A stretch of 64,000 nucleotides of DNA from positions 1 through 64,000 of the forward strand of contig JAIBBY010000002.1 in the NCBI GenBank assembly GCA_019694455.1, written 5' to 3'. The translations under genes and the position numbers were made by a program. This document shows, in pieces, positions 19,108-26,822 of the stretch. This DNA comes from Pirellulales bacterium (lineage in GTDB: Bacteria > Planctomycetota > Planctomycetia > Pirellulales > JAEUIK01). The notes beneath the pieces were generated by a model. That model had not been told where the DNA came from. It searched no databases and saw only the letters and a program-made list of their open reading frames with translations. How positions within the stretch are numbered: position 1 is the stretch's first letter; each line of letters opens with the position of its first letter.

Positions 19108-20673
19108 ATGCGATACAACCTGGGGGCGGCGCTGACCAGCGGGCATGTCGATGCGGGGCGCGGCGACCGTGTGTGCCTGTATTGGGAGAACTCGGCGGGC
19201 CAGCGGCGGCAGTTCACCTACGCCGAGATGGACGAGCTTTCCAACCGCTGCGCCGCGGCGCTGGCCGCGCTGGGTGTGACGCGGGGCGACCGCGTGCTGC
19301 TGCGGTTGCCGAACCTGCCGGAGTTCTACATTGCGGCGCTGGGAGTGGCGAAGCTGGGGGGCGTGTTCATTCCGTCGAGCACGCAGTTTCGGCAAAGCGA
19401 GGTGGAGTATCGCCTGCGCGACTCGGGCGCGGTGGCGGTGGTCACCACCGGCGCGCTGGCGGCGGCGATTGTCGAATCGCGCGCGGCGTGCCCGGCGCTA
19501 CGACACTTGATTACGGTGGATGGGGCGGACGGCGCGGCGGGCGCGCTCGACTTTTGGACGTTGCTCGACGGCGCGGCGCCGCGATTTGAAGCGGCCGACA
19601 CGGCCGACGACGACTTGGCCTTCATCGCTTATACCAGCGGCACCACCGGCGACCCCAAAGGGGTAGTGCATTTGCAGCGGTACCCAATCTCTTACGAAGC
19701 GTTGATTCGGCTGTGGCACGACTACCGCGACGACGACGTGGTGGCCTGCCCTGCCGAGTTGGGCTGGCTGCTGCCGGTGGCCTCGACCTTTCTGTACGCG
19801 ATGCGGGCCGGGGTGTCGATTGTGCTGTATCACCCAACCGACGGGCGATTTCGCGCCGGGGCGTGGTTCGATTTGATCGCGCGATATGGCATCACCAATT
19901 TTGTGGGAACGCCGACGATCTATCGCATGTTGATCGCCGACTCGGCGATTGACGCGGCGAATTTGCGTTCGCTGCGGCATGGCGTGAGCGCGGGAGAACC
20001 GTTGCCGCCCGATACGTTGGCGGCGGTGCAGGCGCGGCTGGGGTTTGCGCCGCTGGACGGCATCGGCATGAGCGAGTGCATGGTGTATTGCTTCAACCGC
20101 GTGGGGGAGGAGGTTGTGCCCGGCAGTTGCGGCAGGCCGGGGCCGGACTGCGAGATTCGGCTGTTGGACGACGACCTGCGCGAGGTGGGCGTGGGGGAGT
20201 CCGGCGTGTTGTGCGTGCGGCGCGATTCGCACCCCGGCATGATGAAGGAGTATTGGAACAAGCCGGCGCAGACGGCGGAGATTTTTCGCGGGCCGTGGTA
20301 CTACTCGGGCGACGTGCTGACGCGCGACGCGGCGGGGCGGTATTGGTTTCAGGGGCGCAACGACGACGTAATCAAGGCGAGCGGGTATCGCATTTCGCCG
20401 TTCGAGGTGGAGAGCTGCTTGCTCGAACATCCGGCGGTGCTGGAAGCGGCGGCGGTGGCGGCCGACGATCGAGTGCGCGGCTCGGTGGTGAAGGGGGTGA
20501 TCGTGCTGCGCGAGGGGCACGCGGCTAGCGAGCGGTTGGCGGCGGAGATTCAGGAGTTCGTCAAGTCGCGGATCGCGGGGTACAAGTATCCGCGGCAGAT
20601 CGAGTTTGTGACGGAACTGCCGAAGACGGCGAGCGGCAAGATCAAGCGGAGAATGCTGAGGGAAAGTGGCTAG
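19108..20673 (+). CDS. AMP-dependent acyl-CoA synthetase
   Basis: A 521-residue ANL-superfamily enzyme. AMP-binding motif YTSGTTGDPKG at about 174-184, the GMSECMVY adenine/acyl region, YYSGDVLTRDAAGRYWFQGR, and the C-terminal lysine in LPKTASGKIKRR. It resembles acetyl/propionyl/medium-chain acyl-CoA synthetases. It is last in the plus-strand set AtuA, AtuA-C, enoyl-CoA hydratase, and would activate the free acid entering that route. Not related to the FAAL domain of the PKS beyond the common fold. Acid specificity unknown. Confidence 0.92.
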   Translation: MRYNLGAALTSGHVDAGRGDRVCLYWENSAGQRRQFTYAEMDELSNRCAAALAALGVTRGDRVLLRLPNLPEFYIAALGVAKLGGVFIPSSTQFRQSEVEYRLRDSGAVAVVTTGALAAAIVESRAACPALRHLITVDGADGAAGALDFWTLLDGAAPRFEAADTADDDLAFIAYTSGTTGDPKGVVHLQRYPISYEALIRLWHDYRDDDVVACPAELGWLLPVASTFLYAMRAGVSIVLYHPTDGRFRAGAWFDLIARYGITNFVGTPTIYRMLIADSAIDAANLRSLRHGVSAGEPLPPDTLAAVQARLGFAPLDGIGMSECMVYCFNRVGEEVVPGSCGRPGPDCEIRLLDDDLREVGVGESGVLCVRRDSHPGMMKEYWNKPAQTAEIFRGPWYYSGDVLTRDAAGRYWFQGRNDDVIKASGYRISPFEVESCLLEHPAVLEAAAVAADDRVRGSVVKGVIVLREGHAASERLAAEIQEFVKSRIAGYKYPRQIEFVTELPKTASGKIKRRMLRESG

Positions 20674-20698
20674 TGGTCGGTGGCTGGTGGCTAGGGAA

Positions 20699-20740
20699 GA
20701 AGGAATTGAACCGCCGAGGCGCGGAGACGCAGAGGGGGGG
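20699..20740. repeat. Dispersed repeat fragment abutting a start codon
   Basis: GAACCGCCGAGGCGCGGAGA followed by CGCAGAGGGGGGG ends one base before the ATG of the next gene. It matches the repeat block at 14557-14586 and those within the 156-bp units. Its terminal G-run would serve as the ribosome-binding purine stretch for the gene downstream. Confidence 0.6.
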
Positions 20741-20741
20741 C

Positions 20742-21350
20742 ATGTACGAGAAACGGGCCGGCAGCATGCAGTGGCAAATCAAGACGATCTATTGGGACAT
20801 GCTGCCCGTCGAATTGATTCCGCCTGCGATCGAGTGGCGGGAAGTGTTCATGGCGCTGTGGCCGGGGCCGATCGACGCGGATCAATGTTTCATCGAGGCC
20901 GGCTTCACGGAGTTGTACGAGGCCGAGAACGAGGAGGCCGAAGACGCTTGGGAAAGCGAGTGGCGTGAGTTGGTTGCCACGGTGATTGAGCAACTGAGTG
21001 TCGTCGGCGATGTTCGGCCGCGCGCCGCGGTCGAGGTTTTGCGCGTCGAAGAAGGCTCCTGGTTGCGGAGACTATTCGGCGCCTCGTCACTACGATCGCC
21101 GCCGCTGGAACTGTCGCTATTGGATCAAATCTTATTGGTAAGCAACGACTCGCACTTTGGCGCGATTACGGTGGATTTTGGCGAGCCGCCACAGGCGTCG
21201 TTGCGCGCTGGCGAAGGTCATCCGCTTCTGTGGCTGAGCTTTGATCGCGGCGCGATTGATTCGCAGCGACTCGTTGAGCAAGCTGCCGCCGGCCGGCCCG
21301 TGAAACAGTTGAGTCTGAATTGGGAACGGTTGATGTGGCATCGAGGGTGA
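20742..21350 (+). CDS. Hypothetical protein
   Basis: A 202-residue acidic, apparently soluble protein; no family recognised. The ATG at 20742 directly follows the repeat-derived G-run; a second ATG at 20766 (MQWQIKTIYWDMLP) is also possible. A longer in-frame reading from 20673 would translate the repeat and is unlikely. A tract rich in Glu, Ala and Trp (about 60-75) is followed by LSLLDQILLVSNDSHFG and HPLLWLSF. Codon pattern and lack of competing frames support a real gene. Function unknown. Confidence 0.6.
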   Translation: MYEKRAGSMQWQIKTIYWDMLPVELIPPAIEWREVFMALWPGPIDADQCFIEAGFTELYEAENEEAEDAWESEWRELVATVIEQLSVVGDVRPRAAVEVLRVEEGSWLRRLFGASSLRSPPLELSLLDQILLVSNDSHFGAITVDFGEPPQASLRAGEGHPLLWLSFDRGAIDSQRLVEQAAAGRPVKQLSLNWERLMWHRG

Positions 21351-21534
21351 ATGGACGCGTTCGCTAGTTCGTTTGCGCGAAACGCGCCGCTGTTGCGGCC
21401 TTGACGCGGATTCAGCGCCGAGACGAGGGGACATATTTCAGGGCACGTCCGTGATTTTAATAGGAGGAGCAAGACCACGCCGAAGCGGGGAAATGCTCCA
21501 TCCATTGCAAATCGACAATGTGCGGGCCACTGGA

Positions 21535-21801
21535 TCACATCGCGTAGGTGTCTGAAGCATTATCGCCACGACCACAGTACCGCCGGCGCAGTCGCGGTAG
21601 TCCACCTTTCTCCTCACCCTTCCTACGGAGGTTAAGGAGCCGTTTGCTAACCGATGCGATACTCGAAGGTGGTTCTGCGCCCGATGCAGCGTTCACCTCC
21701 TTGGCGAAAGCGCTCGCGAGCGCGGGGTCAGCAACAATTGCATCGGCTGGTGTGTCAAATCGAAGGTACTGTTCAATGATTACAGAATCGAGGTCGTTCA
21801 T
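21535..21801 (-). CDS. Small hypothetical protein
   Basis: An 88-residue protein starting at MNDLDSVIIEQYLRFDTPAD, preceded on its strand by GGGAGAGGA at about 11 bases. It has an acidic N-terminal half and a basic C-terminal half (RLLNLRRKGEEKGGLPRLRR). It resembles small conserved hypothetical proteins I associate with planctomycetes, but I cannot name a family. An open 33-codon extension upstream lacks a good start context. The arrangement of helix then basic tail could suit nucleic-acid binding; this is speculation. Confidence 0.55.
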   Translation of the reverse strand: MNDLDSVIIEQYLRFDTPADAIVADPALASAFAKEVNAASGAEPPSSIASVSKRLLNLRRKGEEKGGLPRLRRRYCGRGDNASDTYAM

Positions 21802-21902
21802 CCGTACACATCCTCTCCCTGCGTTCTGGTTGACAAACGAAAACGCCGATGCAAGATGAACGGCAGGGGGACGTGCCACCGTGCATCGGCCTCTCAACAA
21901 CT

Positions 21903-21952
21903 AGCCGTCACTCGCGAGTTTTCCAGGCTTCAGCGAGTGCGGCTTTTTTTTG
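21903..21952 (+). terminator. Intrinsic terminator-like hairpin with T-run
   Basis: AGCCGTCACTCGC pairs with GCGAGTGCGGCT (one bulged T), loop of about 17 bases, followed by TTTTTTTTT on the plus strand. It could end transcription coming rightward from the 20742-21350 gene, although that stop is 550 bases away. No other plus-strand gene sits between. Confidence 0.65.
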
Positions 21953-22186
21953 GTACGCAAGTAGCGATTGCTAACCAGGTTACGTAGCTCACACGCTAGA
22001 GTCGCTTAGCTTGCTCCGTAAGCGTGACGACTTTTTTGTGAATGTCAAGTGCCTCAGGCGATTATTTGGAATCGAAGTTCGGATTCATTTCGAATTGCCG
22101 TTCCGCCCTGTCAGACCGGCCCCTCGGCGGCGTATCAGCGATTGACGTAACTGGTCAAACGCCGAAATCGCACCGGGAGCCGACGC
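21953..22186. other. Intergenic interval, nothing recognised
   Basis: Together with 21802-21952 this is about 385 bases without a supported gene. Apart from the terminator-like hairpin I see no RNA gene, repeat or clear promoter. Confidence 0.5.
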
Positions 22187-22390
22187 ATGGGCACGCCGCA
22201 AGCAACCCTCTGGAACCTAGCCTCTTGGGGGCTGCTCGGCGCCGCGCGAGCGCTGATCGTGGCCAAGTCGCCGCTGTGCGGGCGGATGGTCGAACAGGGT
22301 TTGAACGACGGGCTGCACTGCGCGCTGGTCTTTGGCCCGCTGGTCTGGTGCTGGGTGGCGCGGCAGGTGGGGGCGGGCGTTACGGTTTAG
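22187..22390 (+). CDS. Possible small membrane-associated protein
   Basis: A 67-residue frame beginning ATGGGCACGCCG, preceded by GGGAG at about 10 bases. Two moderately hydrophobic stretches (LWNLASWGLLGAARALIVA and CALVFGPLVWCWVA) could be membrane helices. Its end overlaps the 3' end of the convergent GlcG-like gene by 11 bases. There is no recognised family, and it may not be expressed. Confidence 0.35.
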   Translation: MGTPQATLWNLASWGLLGAARALIVAKSPLCGRMVEQGLNDGLHCALVFGPLVWCWVARQVGAGVTV

Positions 22391-22940
22391 CCGCCAGCCG
22401 ATCGAGCAGCACTTGGATGGCCGCTTTGGCGACCTCGGCATCTTGCTCGCCCGTGCCACCGCCGATGCCGACGGCGCCGATGACCTGATCGGCGACGACG
22501 ATTGGCACGCCTCCTTTGAGGGTGGTGATCTTGGCGCCGCTGGCCAGCGCCGCGTGCTGAATGGCGAGACTCAGGTGTACGTTGGGCTCGCCACCTGCCG
22601 GCAGCGTGCCGGTCGGCTGGCGGAAGGTGGCGGCCGAGACCGCCTTGGTGAGCGCGGTGGCGCCGCTGGCCGGCCGGGCGCCATCCATGCGGGCGAAGGC
22701 GAGCAAATGCCCTCCGTCGTCGACGATGGCGATGTTGAGCTTGAGCTTCATCTCGGCGGCCTTTTGTTTGGCGGCGTCGAGGATGGTTTCGGCGCCGGCG
22801 AGATGGAGCAGCGTGCGGCCGGTGGTCACCAGCGGCGCGGGGGATTCTGTCTGCGCGGCCGATTTTGTTTGCGCGGTCGCGGACGGCATGGCGACGAGCG
22901 AGACGATGAGCGCAAAGAGCAGCCAGTGAGCACGCGACAT
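22380..22940 (-). CDS. Secreted GlcG/HbpS-family (heme-binding-like) protein
   Basis: A 186-residue protein. The ATG at 22940 has a strong GGAGG six bases upstream. Signal peptide MSRAHWLLFALIVSLVAMPS with cleavage near SATAQ. The mature part is one GlcG/HbpS domain: LNIAIVDDGGHLLAFARMDG, SGATALTKAVSAATFRQPT, KGGVPIVVADQVIGAVGIGG and a final helix AKAAIQVLL. HbpS in Streptomyces binds heme; many homologues have unknown ligands. The open frame extends far upstream through the 156-bp repeats, but that part is repeat translation and not part of the gene. Confidence 0.9.
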   Translation of the reverse strand: MSRAHWLLFALIVSLVAMPSATAQTKSAAQTESPAPLVTTGRTLLHLAGAETILDAAKQKAAEMKLKLNIAIVDDGGHLLAFARMDGARPASGATALTKAVSAATFRQPTGTLPAGGEPNVHLSLAIQHAALASGAKITTLKGGVPIVVADQVIGAVGIGGGTGEQDAEVAKAAIQVLLDRLAAKP

Positions 22941-23094
22941 GACGACCTCCGCGGGTGAGATGAATCGCGGCAGGTGATGCCGTAGGCGCCGCGACGACGT
23001 GACGATTCTCGCAGGGGCGGCGAGGGAGGGAAAGTAGATAGTGACTGATGGGAGGGGACGAAGAAACAACGCGAAGTCGCAATGGTGCGGAGGA

Positions 23095-23736
23095 GGAGAT
23101 TGAGCAGAGGAGTTGTTTGCGGCGGCCGCGATTGCGGCCTTGGGATTGGGGAATCCCCTCACCCGCGGCCTGTCGGCCTTGCCCTCTCCCCGCACATGCG
23201 GGGCGAGGGAGGAAGATGGAACCGCAGAGACGCAACGGCGCGGGGGAGGAGGAGATTGAGCAGGAGAGTTGTTTGCGGCGGCCGCGATTGCGGCCTTGGG
23301 ATTGGGGAATCCCCTCACCCGCGGCCTGTCGGCCTTGCCCTCTCCCCGCACATGCGGGGCGAGGGAGGAAGAAGGAACCGCAGAGGCGCAACGGCGCGAG
23401 GGCGAAGGAGATTGAGCAGGAGAGTTGTTTGCGGCGGCCGCGATTGCGGCCTTGGGATTGGGGAATCCCCTCACCCGCGGCCTGTCGGCCTTGCCCTCTC
23501 CCCGCACATGCGGGGCGAGGGGGGAAGAAGAAACGCAACGTCGCCAAGTCGCGAGGGGCGAAGGAGATTGAGCAGGAGAGTGGTTTGCGGCGGCCGCAAT
23601 GGCGGCCTTGGGATTGGGGAATCCCCTCACCCGCGGCCTGTCGGCCTTGCCCTCTCCCCGCACATGCGGGGCGAGGGAGGAAGATGGAACCGCAGAGACG
23701 CCAAGGCGCAGAGGGGGAGGAGATTGAGCAGGAGAG
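23095..23736. repeat. Tandem array: four 156-bp units plus an 18-base fifth start
   Basis: The block GGAGATTGAGCAG recurs at 23095, 23251, 23407, 23563 and 23719, exactly 156 bases apart each time. Each unit contains GCGGCCGCGATTGCGGCC, GGGGAATCCCCTCACCCGCG, TGTCGGCC, the hairpin CCCCGCACATGCGGGG (first at 23188-23203) and a variable tail with ACCGCAGAGACGC-like sequence. Hairpin-containing parts are nearly identical between units, while tails differ. As 156 is a multiple of three, several frames stay open and give repeated peptides, but no start context or signal supports a protein. It lies between the divergently oriented upstream side of the GlcG-like gene and the end of the LysM gene. Confidence 0.93.
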
Positions 23737-23791
23737 AATTGGAGCAGGGGATAGGGGAGCAGGAGGTAAGGGGGGCAGTGTGTTTACTGCG

Positions 23792-25423
23792 TCAGGGGTT
23801 GCTGTTGGGTTGCCAATTGAGCGACGGCACGGCGCCGACGCCGCTGGCGCTGTTGCCGGCTGGCGCCGCGTGCGTTGCCTGTTGCGCGGACGACTGTGGA
23901 CACAACTGTGGATAGGTTTGTTCGAGCACGTGCGCGGGGGGGGCCGAGATGACGTCGCCCGCCTGCAACCGGCTGGGGCTGGGATAGCGCTGGCGATTGT
24001 GCTCGTACAGCGCCTTGAAGTAGCCGCCGGTGCCGTAGAGGCGCTTGGAGATAACCCAATAATTTTCGTTGGCGCCGACCGTGTAGGAGTGGTCTTCGGG
24101 CCGAAACGCGCCAGGAGCGACGCCGGTTGGCTCGGGCTGCGGATTGGCGGCGGCGCGAGGCTGCGATGTGGCCAGCGGCTGTGTTGCTGCTGACGGTTGT
24201 GGCGACGGAGCGAAGGATTGCGACGGCGCGGACAACGGCGGAGACGGCGCGGCGAAAGCCGGCGCCGATGCCGGCAGGGGCGCGTCGTTACGCTGCGAGT
24301 CGACAAACGGCGTGCCCGCTGGCGGCTGTGCGCCGGCCAGCGGTGGCGGCGCCGCGACCTGCGGCAACGGCTGGTCGTCGATCGGTGGCGGAGGAAGTCG
24401 GCGGCGCGAGGGGCGGCTGGCGACGTCGCCTAGTGGTTCGAGCGGATCGGGGAAGTTGGCCGGCGCTGTGTTTGTTGGCGCTGTGTTGTTTGGCGCGGCG
24501 ATGTTCGCCGGCGCTGAGCTATTAGTTGGCGCGGTGGCAAGATCGGACGCGCTGGCCGGTGGCTCGGCGCGCCAGGAGCGACCGTCATCGGCGGGCGGTT
24601 CGAGGCGCAGGGGGCCGGTTGGCAAGGGGGGCGTGCCTGAGTCCGAGGCGGGAACTTCGACATTCGAGCGCGCCGGCACTGCGGCCAGCGATTCGAGCGG
24701 CGGCGGCGTGGAGTAGATCTTGGCCGGAGCGGACGAGGCGATGGCTGGCGGCACGAAGAGCGGCGTCTTCCCCGGCGCGGCAGCGCCAGGCGAGTCGTCC
24801 GCAGGCGGATTGGGGAGCGTCGCCAGTTGACTGTCGGCGGGCGGGACAGAATCGGCGGGGAAAGGCTCAAAGGGGGCTTCGGCCGGCGCGACGACAGTGG
24901 GCTCGCTGGTGATCGAAGATTTAGCGGCGGGCTCAGCGCCCAAAGGATCGGCGGCGAATTGATCGGCCGGCGCGACATTGGCGGGGGGCGTGACGACTGG
25001 CGGCAGTTCGCCTGCGAGCGATGGTTGTCGCGGCGACTTGGTGAAGGGATTGTCCGCTACGGAATTGGCGGAAGGCGGCGAGGTGTTGGTTTTCCAGGGC
25101 GACTTGCGATGCGGCTCGCTGCTGGCGGGCGCGGCGGCGAGCTTGGTGGTTAGTTCGGAAGCGGCCGGCGTCTTGGCGGGCGCCTTGGCGGGCGCCTTGG
25201 CGACCACGGCCTCGCGTTCTTTTTTGAGTTTGGCGGCGCGGGCCTGATCGACGCGGACCCGAAACCAAAGGACGCCGCAGAAGATCAGCACGAGGCAACC
25301 AATGAAGCTGACGCCGGCGCGAATTTCGCGGGCGAGCGAGCGGCGAGAGCGGCGCGGCAAGGCGACCGGCTCATCGGCGAGCAGTGTGGCGGAAGTTGTG
25401 TCGAGACGGCCGTGATCCATCAT
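23792..25423 (-). CDS. Bitopic membrane protein with long Pro/Ala-rich linker and C-terminal LysM-like domain
   Basis: A 543-residue protein. About 37 cytoplasmic residues rich in Arg, one membrane helix (AGVSFIGCLVLIFCGVLW), a basic coiled stretch (ARAAKLKKEREAVVAK), then roughly 380 residues of low-complexity Pro/Ala/Ser, and a LysM-type domain near 455-505 (YTVGANENYWVISKRLYG, then LQAGDVISAPP). LysM binds peptidoglycan or chitin-like glycans, so the C-terminus should sit in the periplasm. It follows rsmH by 29 bases on the same strand, the position held by ftsL in division clusters. Topology (short N-in, one helix) is FtsL-like, but the rest is not. Two adjacent ATGs (25423, 25420) are possible starts. 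Confidence 0.85.
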   Translation of the reverse strand: MMDHGRLDTTSATLLADEPVALPRRSRRSLAREIRAGVSFIGCLVLIFCGVLWFRVRVDQARAAKLKKEREAVVAKAPAKAPAKTPAASELTTKLAAAPASSEPHRKSPWKTNTSPPSANSVADNPFTKSPRQPSLAGELPPVVTPPANVAPADQFAADPLGAEPAAKSSITSEPTVVAPAEAPFEPFPADSVPPADSQLATLPNPPADDSPGAAAPGKTPLFVPPAIASSAPAKIYSTPPPLESLAAVPARSNVEVPASDSGTPPLPTGPLRLEPPADDGRSWRAEPPASASDLATAPTNSSAPANIAAPNNTAPTNTAPANFPDPLEPLGDVASRPSRRRLPPPPIDDQPLPQVAAPPPLAGAQPPAGTPFVDSQRNDAPLPASAPAFAAPSPPLSAPSQSFAPSPQPSAATQPLATSQPRAAANPQPEPTGVAPGAFRPEDHSYTVGANENYWVISKRLYGTGGYFKALYEHNRQRYPSPSRLQAGDVISAPPAHVLEQTYPQLCPQSSAQQATHAAPAGNSASGVGAVPSLNWQPNSNP

Positions 25424-25452
25424 GGCGAACTCGCTTTCGTGGCGGGGTGAGT

Positions 25453-26346
25453 TTAGTCGGTGGCGCGGCGACTCGCGACGCGCAGCTTGGCGCTACGGGC
25501 GCGGGGGTTTCGCGCCAGTTCGTCGTCGGCGGGACGCAGCGGTTTTTTGGTGATGACAGCTAAGCGCGGATCGTCGCGAAATGCTTCCTTCACGCGGCGA
25601 TCTTCCAGCGAATGAAAGCTGATGATGGCCAGGCGCCCGCCCGGCCGCAGCCGGTCTGGCAGACGGCGCAGGGCGATTTCCAGCGATTTGAGTTCTTCGT
25701 TGACGGCGATGCGCAAGGCCTGGAAGGTGCGGGTGGCGGGGTCGATGCGCTCGCTATCGCGCGAGCGCGGGACGGCGCGGCGCACCACGTCGGCCAGTTC
25801 GGCGGCGGTTTCGATGGGGCGCGCGCGGCGCGCGGCGACGATCTCGCGGGCGATACGGCGGCTGAGGCGGTCCTCGCCATAGTGATAGATGAGATCGGCC
25901 AGGTGGGCCTCGCTCAGCCGATTCACCAGGCGCGAGGCGGGCTCGCCTTCGTGGGGATTGAATCTCAAATCAAGCGGTCCTTCGCTTTGAAAACTGAAGC
26001 CTCGCTCGCGGTCGGCAAGCTGGTCGCTGGAGAGTCCGAGATCGAGGATTACTCCGTCGAGCCGATCGATGTTGAGTTGGTCAAGCGCCTCCGGCGCATC
26101 GCAAAAGTTGGTCTGACAGAACCGCACCGGCATGCCCGCCGACCAGCTTGCGGCGCGTTCGATTGCCGCGGGATCGCGGTCGAACGCCACGAGCAAACCG
26201 GAGGGTCCGATCCGCTCGAGGATGGCGCGGGCATGTCCACCGCCGCCGAGCGTGCCATCGAGCACGATTTGTCCGGGGGCGAGCTCGAGCTGCGTAAGCA
26301 CCTCGGCCGTGAGGACAGAAACGTGTTGCGATTGCGAAGTCGACAT
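25453..26346 (-). CDS. rsmH: 16S rRNA (cytosine-1402-N4)-methyltransferase RsmH (MraW)
   Basis: A 297-residue protein with the full RsmH pattern: HVSVLTAEVL near the start, LDGTLGGGGHARAIL (SAM motif I), FDRDPAAIERA, ILDLGLSSDQL, RGFSFQSEGPLDLRF, FQALRIAVNEEL, and IISFHSLEDRRVKEAF near the C-terminus. It methylates C1402 of 16S rRNA in the decoding centre. Usually it lies second in the dcw cluster after mraZ; here mraZ is absent upstream and only the FtsL-position gene follows. No obvious Shine-Dalgarno precedes the ATG. Confidence 0.97.
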   Translation of the reverse strand: MSTSQSQHVSVLTAEVLTQLELAPGQIVLDGTLGGGGHARAILERIGPSGLLVAFDRDPAAIERAASWSAGMPVRFCQTNFCDAPEALDQLNIDRLDGVILDLGLSSDQLADRERGFSFQSEGPLDLRFNPHEGEPASRLVNRLSEAHLADLIYHYGEDRLSRRIAREIVAARRARPIETAAELADVVRRAVPRSRDSERIDPATRTFQALRIAVNEELKSLEIALRRLPDRLRPGGRLAIISFHSLEDRRVKEAFRDDPRLAVITKKPLRPADDELARNPRARSAKLRVASRRATD

Positions 26347-26822
26347 CGGGACGGGACGCCGATCTTACCAGGGAGCAGCGGGAGCTGAGAATTGCACTTG
26401 TTCCGGGCGCATCCGTGCGCCCATTTGTGGTTCAAGCGTCCACGAAGACGCGTCGACCTATGGCTTCGCGGATATGAAGGATCCGCCCCGACATCCTGCG
26501 AGGCGGCGCTGCTCAAAGCAGGGCTCGGCCGAGGCCGAATTAGACGACAGTCGGTGGCCGCTGACTGGCGTCGCCCTGCGTGTAAGCGCACTAGCAGCAA
26601 TGGTTTGCGACTAGGCTATGGCTCGTCGGCGGCGGATGATTGGGGCCGTCACAGGCGAACCAGTACGGGCCAAGAATATCCCTTTCGGCGATTGGGTCAA
26701 GCAAGCTTTTGTTGGTCGAAAGCGGACCAATCGCCAGCCGATTTCGTACCTTCAATCCACGGCTTGGTTTGAGTCGATGCTAGCGGCCGACGAGATTTTT
26801 AGAAATTTTTTTCGGCGCGATT
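26347..26822. other. Intergenic interval, nothing recognised
   Basis: 476 bases between the GT4 gene and rsmH, both on the minus strand. No mraZ, small RNA or terminator could be recognised. A plus-strand frame (26618-27013) runs into the GT4 gene and looks spurious. An rsmH promoter probably lies here. Confidence 0.5.

Noticed and set aside
23095-23736. CRISPR array
   Set aside because: Period of 156 bp with nearly the whole unit conserved; no short repeat/unique spacer pattern and no cas genes.
22387-24306. 639-codon minus-strand open frame and 381/277-codon plus-strand frames through 23.0-24.2 kb
   Set aside because: They are open only because the 156-bp repeat period is a multiple of three; peptides are low-complexity repeats and overlap the GlcG-like and LysM genes in wrong frames.
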